Part shown: positions 1-8,110 of the stretch, one piece after another
Position numbering within the stretch: position 1 is the first letter of the stretch
How the letters are laid out: the number at the start of each line of letters is the position of its first letter
Source: Opitutia bacterium
GTDB taxonomy: Bacteria > Verrucomicrobiota > Verrucomicrobiia > Opitutales > Opitutaceae
Assembly (NCBI GenBank): GCA_016187945.1
Contig: JACPIT010000016.1
Span: forward strand, 32,021-96,020
Direction: 5' to 3'
Length of the DNA: 64,000 nucleotides
Notes under the pieces: model-generated
Told to the model about the DNA's origin: nothing
The model's input: only the letters and a program-made list of their open reading frames with translations
The model's database searches: none
Translations under genes and position numbers: made by a program

Positions 1-305
1 CGGATCGTGCCCTTGGCGGCCTTGCGCGAATCGGTCGGCCCGAGCAGATCGCGGACGCGCGCGACGATGTTGTCGCCCTTCAGCGCCATCACGAGCACCG
101 GACGCGAGCTCATGAAGCCCTCGATCTCCGGGTAAAACGGCTTGTCGGCCACGTGCGCGTAATGCTCGCGCAACTGCGCCGACGTGAGACGCGTGAGCTT
201 GGCGCCGACGATCTCGAAGCCCGCCGCCTCGAAACGCTGGAGCACGGTGCCGACGAGGCGCTTTTCCATGCAATCCGGCTTAAAGATGATGAGTGTCTTC
301 TGCAT
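1..305 (-). CDS. ndk: Nucleoside diphosphate kinase, 3' part beyond window edge
   Basis: The minus strand from an ATG at 303-305 reads MQKTLIIFKPDCMEKRLVGT and continues open to the window edge for about 101 codons. The opening (KTLIIFKPD) and the segments HYAHVADKPFYPEIEGFM, RPVLVMALKGDNIV and LLGPTDSRKAAKGTIR match the N-terminal two thirds of NDP kinase, which transfers the gamma phosphate between nucleoside di- and triphosphates through a phosphohistidine. The catalytic histidine (normally near residue 115) and the C-terminus lie outside the window. The gene is divergent from rnr with about 230 bp between them. Identification is from recognised motifs and is secure. Confidence 0.93.
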   Translation of the reverse strand, partial: MQKTLIIFKPDCMEKRLVGTVLQRFEAAGFEIVGAKLTRLTSAQLREHYAHVADKPFYPEIEGFMSSRPVLVMALKGDNIVARVRDLLGPTDSRKAAKGTI

Positions 306-539
306 ATAAAAGGTCGACACCATACATCTCCGAGGGTGCTTGGGAAGCCCGGAATTTCAGCGGCGCCGCGCCACCGGCGGTCCTCCTTCTCGCGCCGCGC
401 GCCGACCGCGCCGCACCCCGCTGCGGCGCTCGCGCAAAAATTCCCCGGTTGCATCCGCACGCAACCGCCCGCACCGTTCGCGTGTCTGCGGGCTCGGGCG
501 CGCCGCTTCCACGCACGCCAGCACCGCCTCTCTACTCCC
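306..539. other. Divergent intergenic region between ndk and rnr
   Basis: This is 234 bp of very GC-rich sequence holding the promoters of two divergent genes. I see no clear -35/-10 pair. It contains short palindromic patches (for example around 406-440 and 446-470, GGTTGCATCCGCACGCAACC) of the same style as the palindromes at 5,260-5,345. No small gene is supported. Confidence 0.4.
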
Positions 540-2804
540 ATGACATTCCGGGAAATCCTTCTCTCCCACCTCGGTCACCGCGACTACGTCCCGACCTCCC
601 TCGAACGCCTCGGCCGCGACCTTCACCTCAACACCAAGGATCGCCGTAAGCTCGCCCACGCCGCGCGCGAACTGATCCGCACCGGCCGCATCGTCCTCGT
701 CAAAGGCGACCGCCTCTGCCTCCCGCAGGAGGCCGATCTCATCACCGGCCGCATCAGCTTCCGCCAAACCGGCTCCGCCATCGTCATCCCCGAAGGCAAG
801 GTCAACTCGCCCGAGCGCCAGCAAGCCATCCAGATCGCCGCCGAAAACACCGGCGTCGCGCTGCACGGCGACACCGTCGTCGTCCGCCTCATCACCGGCC
901 GCGAGCGCGATCAATTTCGCTTCCTCAAACCCGACGAGCGCGCCGGCCGCGTCATCGAAGTCCTGGACCGGAAGAACGACACCACCACCGGCACGCTCCA
1001 GCGCGGTCGCACGTATTTCTACGTGATGCCCGACGACCCGCGCATCGGTCACGACATCATCGTCGACGACCCGATGCGTTCGAAACTCCGCCCGATGCCC
1101 GTTGTCGGCGACAAGGTCGTCGTCCGCATCGGCGAGTGGAAGGACCGTTCCCAAAGCCCCGAAGGCGAGATCGTCGAAAAACTCGGCCGCGCCTTCGAGC
1201 CGCGCGCCGAACTCGCCGCGATCTACCACAAATACAACCTCTCGCCCGCGTTCCCGCCCGACGTCATCCGCGAAGCCGCCGCGCTCCCCAGCGCCGTCCG
1301 CTCCCAGGAACTCGCCGGCCGCCTCGACTACCGCGCGATCCCGACGTTCACGATCGACCCCGACGACGCCAAGGATTTCGACGACGCCCTCTCGCTCGAA
1401 TACCTCCCCGGGGGCGACATCCGCGTCGGCGTGCACATCGCCGACGTCAGCACCTACGTCCGCGCCGGCACCGCCCTCGACCGCGAGGCCCAGCAACGCG
1501 GCAACTCCACCTACCTCGTCGGCAGCGTCGTGCCGATGCTCCCCGAAAAACTTTCCAACGGCCTCTGCTCGCTCGTCGAAGCGCAGGACCGCCTCACCAA
1601 GGCCGCGATCTTCACCTTCTCCTCCGGCGGGCGCCTGAAGAAAACCGAGTTCGCCAACACCGTCATCCGCTCGGTGAAGCGCCTCACTTACAAGCAGGCC
1701 TACGCGCTCATGTTCGAGGACAGCCTCGACGCCATCCGCCGCCTGCCCGTCCCGCCGAAACACCAGACCGGCTCCACCGGCCGCCTGCTCTCGTCGCTCT
1801 CGCACGAGGAACTCACGAGTCTCCAAACCTGGACGCGCCAGCTCTGGTCGATTGCCAAGAAACTCCGCGCCGAGCGTTTCAAACACGGCTCGCTCGACCT
1901 CGACATGCCCGAGACGAAAATCTTCGTCGACGCAGAGGGCTACGCCGACCGCATCGAGAAGATCGAGAACGACGAGAGCCACCAGCTCATCGAGGAGTTC
2001 ATGCTCCTCGCCAACGAAGCCGTCGCGCGCCTCACGCGCACGCAAAACCTCGCCTCGCTCTACCGCGTCCACGACGACCCCGACGAGGAACGCCTCGACG
2101 ACCTCCGCCGCGAACTCGCCGGACAAGGCATCAAAGTCGGCGACCTCAACAAACGCGAAGAACTCGTGAAGCTCCTCGCGTTCCTGAAGGACCACCCGCA
2201 AGGCCACCTCCTCCGCGTCCAGGTGCTCCGCTCGATGCGCAAAGCCTGCTACCGCGCCACGCCCGACGGCCACTTCGGCCTCGCGAAGCAGGACTACACG
2301 CATTTCACCTCGCCGATCCGCCGCTACTCCGACCTCGTCGTCCACCGCGTCTTCGAGCACTACCTCGTGAAATTCGAAGGCTATCCGCCCGCCGGTGGAG
2401 GCGGAGCCATCAGCTCCGCGGGTTACAACATTGCTCGCGCTGAAAGCCTCGCCGAGCACCTCTCGCTCACCGAGATCAACAGCACCGAAGCCGAGCGCGA
2501 CTCCGTGAAGGTGAAGCTCGCCGAGTTCTTCGAACGCGAAGTGGAGAAAAAGAAAAAGACGCGCTTCAAGGCCGTCATCACCGACGTCCGCAACCACGGC
2601 TTCTTCGTCGAGCTCGCCGCCGCCGGCGCCTTCGGCCTCGTGCCGATCTCGTCGCTCCAGGACGACTTCTACCAGCTCAACCCGAGCGGCACGGCCTTCA
2701 TCGGCCGCAAGACGAAGCGCAAATTCGAACTCGGCCGCACGATCGAAGTCACCGTCCTCCGCGTCGACCGCCAGAAGCGCATGCTGGATTTCACGGTGCC
2801 GTGA
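540..2804 (+). CDS. rnr: Ribonuclease R (RNase II family 3'-5' exoribonuclease)
   Basis: A 754-residue protein beginning MTFREILLSHLGHRDYV. Order of parts: an N-terminal winged-helix region (about 1-65), cold-shock-like OB folds (about 70-240), the RNB catalytic domain with the acidic cluster DPDDAKDFDDALSLE (near 280-295) that binds Mg2+, and a C-terminal S1 RNA-binding domain (FKAVITDVRNHGFFVEL, about residues 675-745). The enzyme degrades structured RNA processively from the 3' end in the cytoplasm. The frame is open upstream to 153, but that extension runs through ndk on the other strand and has no family similarity, so I take the ATG at 540. A palindrome at 2,394-2,423 lies in frame in the variable segment between the RNB domain and S1. 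Confidence 0.95.
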   Translation: MTFREILLSHLGHRDYVPTSLERLGRDLHLNTKDRRKLAHAARELIRTGRIVLVKGDRLCLPQEADLITGRISFRQTGSAIVIPEGKVNSPERQQAIQIAAENTGVALHGDTVVVRLITGRERDQFRFLKPDERAGRVIEVLDRKNDTTTGTLQRGRTYFYVMPDDPRIGHDIIVDDPMRSKLRPMPVVGDKVVVRIGEWKDRSQSPEGEIVEKLGRAFEPRAELAAIYHKYNLSPAFPPDVIREAAALPSAVRSQELAGRLDYRAIPTFTIDPDDAKDFDDALSLEYLPGGDIRVGVHIADVSTYVRAGTALDREAQQRGNSTYLVGSVVPMLPEKLSNGLCSLVEAQDRLTKAAIFTFSSGGRLKKTEFANTVIRSVKRLTYKQAYALMFEDSLDAIRRLPVPPKHQTGSTGRLLSSLSHEELTSLQTWTRQLWSIAKKLRAERFKHGSLDLDMPETKIFVDAEGYADRIEKIENDESHQLIEEFMLLANEAVARLTRTQNLASLYRVHDDPDEERLDDLRRELAGQGIKVGDLNKREELVKLLAFLKDHPQGHLLRVQVLRSMRKACYRATPDGHFGLAKQDYTHFTSPIRRYSDLVVHRVFEHYLVKFEGYPPAGGGGAISSAGYNIARAESLAEHLSLTEINSTEAERDSVKVKLAEFFEREVEKKKKTRFKAVITDVRNHGFFVELAAAGAFGLVPISSLQDDFYQLNPSGTAFIGRKTKRKFELGRTIEVTVLRVDRQKRMLDFTVP
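2394..2423. repeat. In-frame palindrome inside rnr
   Basis: GCGGAGC (2401-2407) and GCTCCGC (2413-2419) form a perfect 7-bp inverted repeat with a 5-bp loop. It is preceded by GGTGGAG and encodes a glycine/serine-rich patch (AGGGGAISSAG). It looks like a half unit of the dispersed palindromes seen elsewhere, but I found no second copy in the window. Confidence 0.45.
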
Positions 2805-2826
2805 GATTGAGTTCACCATCTCCCAT

Positions 2827-3282
2827 ATGGACTGGCTCGAATTGATCCCTGAATTTCGCGACGGAGCGTTTCTCATCGTCGGCGCGCTCATTGGATATCT
2901 TGCGAGCGTCGCGATGTGGCGTCGTCAATTGGCGGAGGAGCGCCGGCGCCGCACGGAGGATCACGTGGTTCGCGCGATTTCACTGTGCGTAGCTAGCCTG
3001 ACATATGCCCGAGCAATCATCTTTGCTAAGAAGAGCGGAGACATCGCATCGCTACCCGAAAATCCCGTAGACGAGTTGATGGCAATCGTCGGCCTACATT
3101 TTCACGAAGCTAATCCTTTGGTTCAAAAACTACACGAGAAGCAACAGGGGTTATTCGCCTATCCAGCGTCGAACGCAGACGCAGCGGAGCGCATGCTAGA
3201 AATCGCTCGAGAAATGCCTCCAATCGTGAACCAACTCTCGAAGCAACTCGGCGCAATTCCGGACCGTTTTCCGAGAGCCTGA
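2827..3282 (+). CDS. Small membrane-anchored protein of unknown function
   Basis: A 151-residue protein starting MDWLELIPEFRDGAFLIVGA. One N-terminal membrane segment (about 13-32) is followed by a basic stretch (WRRQLAEERRRR) and a soluble, mostly helical tail, so it is probably inner-membrane anchored with a cytoplasmic C-terminus. I do not recognise a family. It starts 22 bp after rnr on the same strand. Base composition from about 2,980 to 3,280 is visibly lower in GC, with codons such as GCT, CTA and ATA that neighbours avoid; this suggests recent acquisition or weak codon adaptation. Confidence 0.7.
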   Translation: MDWLELIPEFRDGAFLIVGALIGYLASVAMWRRQLAEERRRRTEDHVVRAISLCVASLTYARAIIFAKKSGDIASLPENPVDELMAIVGLHFHEANPLVQKLHEKQQGLFAYPASNADAAERMLEIAREMPPIVNQLSKQLGAIPDRFPRA

Positions 3283-3478
3283 GAAATTAGAGCGATCCAG
3301 CCCGCGGAGTTCGTAAGTCGAGAACTTGACCCTGCTGTCAAGTGGCTGCCCCGTGAGCGGCCACGTTGTCGCTTCGCTCCAACGCGGCTACGACTCCCTT
3401 CGAACGCTTTACGCCGCCGACACCGCGAGCTTGCCTGACATCCGCCCGCGCGCCTCACTGCGCTTCGTTTTTCCTGCG

Positions 3479-4954
3479 ATGGCTTCCGACGCTCTCCCTC
3501 TCGCCCGTCGCGAGATCCTGCTCCTCGAAGATGACCCCGCGCTCCGGCGCCGGCTCGTCGCGACGCTGCGCGCACTCGGCGGCGAAGTCTCCGAAGCCAC
3601 CAACCTCGCCGAAGCGCGCCGGCTGTTGCGCGACCTGAGCTTCGATTTCGCGCTCGTCGACCTGCACCTGCCCGACGGCGACGCGCTCATGCTGTTGCGC
3701 GAGGGCGTGTTTTCGGAAAACACCGGCGTCGTCGTCATGACCGCGTTCGGCGGCATCCCGCAGGCGGTCGAGGCGATGCGCCTCGGCGCCGGCGACTACC
3801 TCACGAAACCCTTCGAGCCCGAGGCGCTGCCGGTCGCGTTCCTCCGCTGCCGCCAGCAACGCACCGCGGCGCGCCGCACCGAGCACCAGAACGCCACCGG
3901 CACCGACGGCGCGGAACTCTTCTTCGGCCACAGCCTCGACGCCGTGCGTCGCCAGCTCGACACGATCCTCGCCGCCGAACGCCGCCTCGAACGCCGCCTG
4001 CCGCCCGTGCTCATCGAAGGCGAAACCGGCACCGGCAAAACCGCGCTCGCCCGCTGGCTGCATCGCCACGGCCCGCGCGCCGCCGAGCCGTTCATCGCCG
4101 TCAACTGCGCCGCGTTGCCCGAGCAGCTCGCCGAGTCCGAACTCTTCGGCCACGAGCGCGGCGCGTTCACCGACGCCCGCACCGCGCGCACCGGTCTCTT
4201 CGAAGCCGCCGACGGCGGCACGCTTTTCCTCGACGAGATCGCGTCGCTCTCGCCCGCGATCCAGGCGAAGGTGCTCGTCGCGATCGAGGACGGCCGCATC
4301 CGCCGCCTCGGTTCGAACAAGGAAATCGCCATCGACGCGCGCCTCATCGCCGCCAGCAACCGCCCGCTGCGCGCCCTCGCCGAGACCGGCGGCTTCCGCG
4401 ACGACCTCTATCAGCGCCTCGATCTCCTGCACGTCACGCTGCCGCCGCTGCGCGAGCGCGGCGCTGACATCGTCGCCCTCGCGCGCCAACTCCTCGCCGC
4501 CACGGCGAAACGCCACCGCCTCCGCGCGCTCACCATCTCCGACGACGGCGCGCGCCGCCTCCAAGCCCAGCGCTGGTCCGGCAACGTCCGCGAGCTCGCC
4601 CACGAGATCGAGCGCGCCGTGATCTTCGGCCAAACCGGCGCGCCCCTCGACTTCGCGCACCTGCCCGCCGCGCCGAGTAGCGCCGGCGTCTCACCCGCCT
4701 CCGGCTCGTCCGCCTCTTCCGCCGACGCGCAACCGCTCCACGACTGGCGCAACCCCGCCTGGCGCCTGCCCGAATCCGGTTTCTCCCTCGACGCGATCAC
4801 GACCGCGCTCATCGACGACGCCCTGCGCGAGACCGGCGGCAACGTCTCCGCCGCCGCGCGCCGGCTCGGCGTGACGCGCCAATTCCTGCGCTACCGCCTC
4901 GAAGGCGGCACCGGCGAAGCGTCCGACGCCGCCAGCCGCGAAGCGAAGTTGTAG
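3479..4954 (+). CDS. Sigma54-dependent response regulator (NtrC family)
   Basis: A 491-residue protein. A receiver domain (about 12-125) has the acidic pair at 18-19, the phospho-acceptor Asp61 (FALVDLHLPDG) and the lysine of YLTKPFEP. The AAA+ domain (about 145-375) has Walker A GETGTGKT (181-188) and Walker B GGTLFLDEI. The C-terminal Fis-type helix-turn-helix reads GGNVSAAARRLGVTRQFLRY. It should activate sigma54 promoters when phosphorylated. The sigma54-contact loop reads GAFTDA (228-233) instead of the classical GAFTGA. No partner kinase is adjacent; the nearest is at 8,111. An upstream extension to 3,326 is open but has no receiver-like sequence, so the ATG at 3,479 is preferred. The TAG stop is part of the GTAG end of a dispersed repeat. 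Confidence 0.92.
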   Translation: MASDALPLARREILLLEDDPALRRRLVATLRALGGEVSEATNLAEARRLLRDLSFDFALVDLHLPDGDALMLLREGVFSENTGVVVMTAFGGIPQAVEAMRLGAGDYLTKPFEPEALPVAFLRCRQQRTAARRTEHQNATGTDGAELFFGHSLDAVRRQLDTILAAERRLERRLPPVLIEGETGTGKTALARWLHRHGPRAAEPFIAVNCAALPEQLAESELFGHERGAFTDARTARTGLFEAADGGTLFLDEIASLSPAIQAKVLVAIEDGRIRRLGSNKEIAIDARLIAASNRPLRALAETGGFRDDLYQRLDLLHVTLPPLRERGADIVALARQLLAATAKRHRLRALTISDDGARRLQAQRWSGNVRELAHEIERAVIFGQTGAPLDFAHLPAAPSSAGVSPASGSSASSADAQPLHDWRNPAWRLPESGFSLDAITTALIDDALRETGGNVSAAARRLGVTRQFLRYRLEGGTGEASDAASREAKL

Positions 4955-5043
4955 CGGCTTTACGCCGCGATTGCTGCGCTCTCGGCACCGCGTTCGGTCG
5001 CGCCATGCACCTCGCACCAATCGCGGCGTAAAGCCGCTCCTAC
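4951..5043. repeat. REPIN-like palindrome pair, family A
   Basis: It begins with GTAGCGGCTTTACGCCGCGA and ends with TCGCGGCGTAAAGCCGCTCC plus TAC, so the two halves are inverted copies around a spacer of about 50 bp. Family A consensus is GTAGGAGCGGCTTTACGCCG; other copies are at 13118, 30307, 35573, 48467 and 55969. The first GTAG contains the TAG stop codon of the upstream response regulator. Confidence 0.85.
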
Positions 5044-5065
5044 ATTCCCGCCGAAATGCCTCGGA

Positions 5066-5127
5066 GTAGCGCGGTGCTTCAGCCCGCGCCGAAAAACTCC
5101 CCAGCGCGAGCGAAAGCACCGCGCTAC
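5066..5127. repeat. REPIN-like palindrome pair, family B
   Basis: GTAGCGCGGTGCTTCAGCCC at the left is mirrored by GAAAGCACCGCGCTAC at the right. Other family B copies are at 13214, 35487, 48571 and, degenerate, 63817. Confidence 0.85.
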
Positions 5128-5185
5128 TCGCCACTCCCGCTCCCGCTCGCCGCTCCCGCCCCTTATCGGCCGCGACGCCACTCCC

Positions 5186-5216
5186 CGGAACGGCGATATA
5201 ATATCGCCGCTCCTAC
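5186..5216. repeat. Short palindrome, family L
   Basis: GGCGATATAATATCGCC is a perfect palindrome, flanked left by CGGAAC and right by GCTCCTAC. An identical 31-bp copy lies at 56,096-56,126. The right end carries the CTAC signature of the other families. Confidence 0.8.
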
Positions 5217-5456
5217 GCTCCCTCGCGCTGGAGCACCGCACCGCTTTGGGTTTTCCGCCGCCTGCGCGAAACTCCCTCTTGGCTGCATGCAGCCGCTCGC
5301 GCGCATTTTCGGCCGGTTGCGCTGGCTGCCTTCAGCCAACCGCGCCGCTCCGCGCGCGTCGGAAAATTCCCCGCATTCACCGTATCGCGCTGAACCACGC
5401 CGCGTTGAGCGCACCGCACCGCACCTTGGCACGCGACTGGCAAAGAGGCCGGCGCA
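5217..5456. other. Leader region of the outer-membrane protein gene
   Basis: This 240 bp stretch has no convincing gene. It contains nested palindromes (GGCTGCATGCAGCC near 5,279-5,292 and GGCTGCCTTCAGCC near 5,324-5,337). GAGG about 9 bp before the ATG at 5,457 is one of the few plausible Shine-Dalgarno sequences in the window. No clear promoter was recognised. Confidence 0.4.
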
Positions 5457-6110
5457 ATGACCCTCAAATCGCTCCTCCCCACCCTCGCCCTCTTCGCGAC
5501 CGTCAGCGCCGCCACCGTGGCCTCCGCCGCCGTCTACGTCGACGTCACCGCCGCGAAACTCGAAATCTCCGGCACGCCGGCGATCGGCGACATCGGCGCA
5601 AAACTCGACGACGACCTTCCGTCCAGCGCCGTCACTTTTGCGGTCGGCTACGAAGTCACTCCGCGCATCGCGGTCGAGCTGCGCTACAGCGACCTCGGCG
5701 ACATCCGCATCAACAAAGTTTCGCCGGTCTGGGCGCTCTTTCCGCCCTCCGGCGCCGTCGCCCAGACGCTGCGCTACTATCGCTACAAGCAATCGACCCA
5801 GCTCTACACGATCGCCCTCCCGATCAAGTTGATCGCCCACGGCCCGTTCTCGCTTTCGATCGCGCCGCTCGCCCACTTCGATCGTTCGGAGATCACGCTG
5901 ACCGACCTCTGGGTAAACGTGCAAACGTTCGCTCCTCAACCGCCGACGATCGCCTACCGCGACACGCGCGCGAAACTTCACGTCGGCGGCGAACTGAAGC
6001 TCGCCTACCGTTTCAGCGATCACGTCGGCGTGCACGCGAGCTACAGCTATTCCGCGCTCGAAACCTACGACGCGCACCTGATCGGCGCCGGCCTCGAGGT
6101 CCGCTTCTGA
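5457..6110 (+). CDS. Outer-membrane beta-barrel protein (OmpA/OmpW-like barrel)
   Basis: A 217-residue protein with a Sec signal peptide (about 1-24, ending VASA) and then alternating hydrophobic/polar strands, such as VTFAVGYEVTPRIAVELRYS and LAYRFSDHVGVHASYSY. It ends in phenylalanine (LEVRF), the usual outer-membrane insertion signature. Size and pattern fit a small eight-stranded barrel. The actual role (passive porin, adhesin, stability protein) cannot be told from sequence. Confidence 0.75.
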   Translation: MTLKSLLPTLALFATVSAATVASAAVYVDVTAAKLEISGTPAIGDIGAKLDDDLPSSAVTFAVGYEVTPRIAVELRYSDLGDIRINKVSPVWALFPPSGAVAQTLRYYRYKQSTQLYTIALPIKLIAHGPFSLSIAPLAHFDRSEITLTDLWVNVQTFAPQPPTIAYRDTRAKLHVGGELKLAYRFSDHVGVHASYSYSALETYDAHLIGAGLEVRF

Positions 6111-6246
6111 ATTTAAGCCCCGGGGCAACCGCCCGTCGCTTCATTGGTGCGTCCGTCTGGTCGGCGAGCTCCATAGGCGGCGGGCGCCCGGGGCGACTCT
6201 CCTGCGCGCTCGACTTGCGCGCGGCCAACCCCTGAATTGTCCCATC

Positions 6247-7794
6247 GTGTCCGCTGCCGTCACCCGCTTCGCCGCGCGTCTCGCGTTCGCCGCCCTCCTC
6301 GCGCAATCCCCCGCGCTGCTTCGCGCGCAAACCGACGCTTCGATCGCCGGCCAAGGCGCCGCCGCGGGCGGCGGCGCGCCGCAATCCCGCCCCGTGCCGC
6401 GCGACCCGAACTTCATGCGCGACGCGCAACATTTCCCCGGACTGGCCAACCAATCCGCGCTCACCGAACTGATGCCGGTCTATTTCCCCGCGACCGTGCC
6501 AGCGCTCGAAACCGAACTCCCGTCCGCTCCCGCCGTGCGCGATCCGCTCTGGAGCGAGCTCGCCGGCGAAACCAACGAGCTCTTCTTCGCGCCGCTCAGC
6601 ACGCGCCTCGCCAAGGGCGGCCTCGACCGCCGCCAGCGCGAGCGCCTCGAACTCTACCGCCGCAAACGCACCGCCGCGCTCGCCGAGTTGCGCCAGTCGC
6701 TCGCCGCCGCCGAATCCGGCGCCACGCCCACGGCTCCCGCCGACGCGACTCTTGCCGAACTCGCCGCGACGGCCGATGCCCTGCGACACGACCTCTACCG
6801 CGGCGGCTTCCTCGTCGCCGACGCCGATTGGAACCAGCACCGCAACTGGCGCCTCGGCGATCCCGGCAGCAAACGCACCGCCCAAGAACTCCTCGCCGAC
6901 GAACTCGCCGTGCTGCGTGCCGCTACGTTCTACCAGGAGGGACTCTCCACGTCTCAGCGTCAGCTCCTCCGCGAAATCGTCATCGAAATTGCCGCATCGC
7001 TCGGCGACACCGACACCGCGCTGGCCGCCTCCGATTTCGCGCCGGACGAGACGATTTTCTTCCTGCCGCACGGCTCGCGCCTCCGCGTGCCAGCCGACAT
7101 CCCCGCCGCGCTCGCCGCGCAGCTCGACGCCTTCACCGCGGAGAAACGCGCTCTCAAACGCGAGCTGCGCGACGCGCTCTTCGCGCTCGACCGCGAGAGC
7201 GACTCGAAACGCGAACGCGCCCTCCGCGAACTCGCCGCGCAACAGGAACCGCGTTTCCGCGCCCTCGAAACGTCCGCCGAAGCGATCCGCCGCGAACTCG
7301 CCCGCGTCACCGCCGCGCGCCCCGCGGCTCCGCGCTCGAATCTGCCGCCCGAACTCGAGCAGCGCATCGAAGCCTATCTCCGCAACAAGGCCAGCCTCCA
7401 GCGCGTCGCCCGCCAGCAAGCGCAGTCCGACGGCGCCCCGGCGAACGCGAAGAAACCGCCCTCCGCCGAAGCCGCCCGAGCCGCGCTGGCGGCATTCGAA
7501 GCCGAAAATCGCAACCGCATCGCCGCCCTCGCCGCCGAAGCCCGCGCGTTGCGCGAAGAGGTCGCCCGCGTCTCCGCCAACTCACCGGCCGGCGCCACCA
7601 AATCCGTCGACACTCTGCTCGCCGACTTCGCCGCGGCGTTCAAGCAGCAGCAGTTGCAGGCGCTCTATCAGGATTACCGCACCGCCGTGCTGCAACCCGG
7701 CCTCCGTCCCGCGCAACGCGACCTGCTCTTCAACGCCGCCGTCGCCGCGCTCGACCTCACCGGCCTCAAGGACTGGCAGGCCGTCCCCGAATGA
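6247..7794 (+). CDS. Secreted, helix-rich protein of unknown function
   Basis: A 515-residue protein from a GTG start with a signal peptide (RLAFAALLAQSPALLRAQ) and an alanine/glycine-rich linker. The remainder is rich in Ala, Arg and Glu, with heptad-like helices (for example EKRALKRELRDALFALDRES), so it is likely a periplasmic coiled-coil or helical-bundle protein. No catalytic motif was seen. It lies 136 bp downstream of the barrel gene on the same strand and may work at the envelope with it; this is a guess from position only. Confidence 0.7.
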   Translation: MSAAVTRFAARLAFAALLAQSPALLRAQTDASIAGQGAAAGGGAPQSRPVPRDPNFMRDAQHFPGLANQSALTELMPVYFPATVPALETELPSAPAVRDPLWSELAGETNELFFAPLSTRLAKGGLDRRQRERLELYRRKRTAALAELRQSLAAAESGATPTAPADATLAELAATADALRHDLYRGGFLVADADWNQHRNWRLGDPGSKRTAQELLADELAVLRAATFYQEGLSTSQRQLLREIVIEIAASLGDTDTALAASDFAPDETIFFLPHGSRLRVPADIPAALAAQLDAFTAEKRALKRELRDALFALDRESDSKRERALRELAAQQEPRFRALETSAEAIRRELARVTAARPAAPRSNLPPELEQRIEAYLRNKASLQRVARQQAQSDGAPANAKKPPSAEAARAALAAFEAENRNRIAALAAEARALREEVARVSANSPAGATKSVDTLLADFAAAFKQQQLQALYQDYRTAVLQPGLRPAQRDLLFNAAVAALDLTGLKDWQAVPE

Positions 7795-7809
7795 ACCCGA
7801 CGCACCGCA

Positions 7810-8000
7810 CCACCGAACGTCTCCGCGCCAACCAGCCTCGTCACCGTGCGACTCGCCGCGTAGCGGAAGCCGTGAGGCTTTCGGCGTGGAGCAGCAACCG
7901 TGAGGCTTTCGCGAGTCACCCGACGCACCTCGCCACCGAACGTCTCCGCGTCAACCGGCCTCCTCGCCGCGTAGCGGAAGCCGTCAGGCTTTCGCGAATC
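7810..8000. repeat. Tandem direct repeat carrying family I half-palindromes
   Basis: A unit containing CACCGAACGTCTCCGCG, CGCCGCG and then GTAGCGGAAGCCGTGAGGCT occurs twice (about 7,810-7,890 and 7,926-8,000). The palindrome GCGGAAGCC/GGCTTTCG at 7,860 and 7,971 begins with GTAG in both. A third partial piece, CCGTGAGGCTTTCGCG, lies at 7,899-7,914. This fills most of the 316-bp gap between the genes at 7,794 and 8,111. Confidence 0.7.
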
Positions 8001-8110
8001 ACACGTCGCGAAATTCTCACGAATTCCGCTACCACGCTACTTAGCCCACCCCCCTTTCGCGCACGATTGAGGCTGGCCGCACGCCTCAGCGTCCACCCGC
8101 TTTCATCCGC

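Noticed and set aside
357..2891. Very long open frame antisense to rnr
   Set aside because: Its translation is low-complexity (Val, Glu, Asp, Gly, Arg) and mirrors the GC-rich third positions of rnr, which is identified by strong motifs on the other strand.
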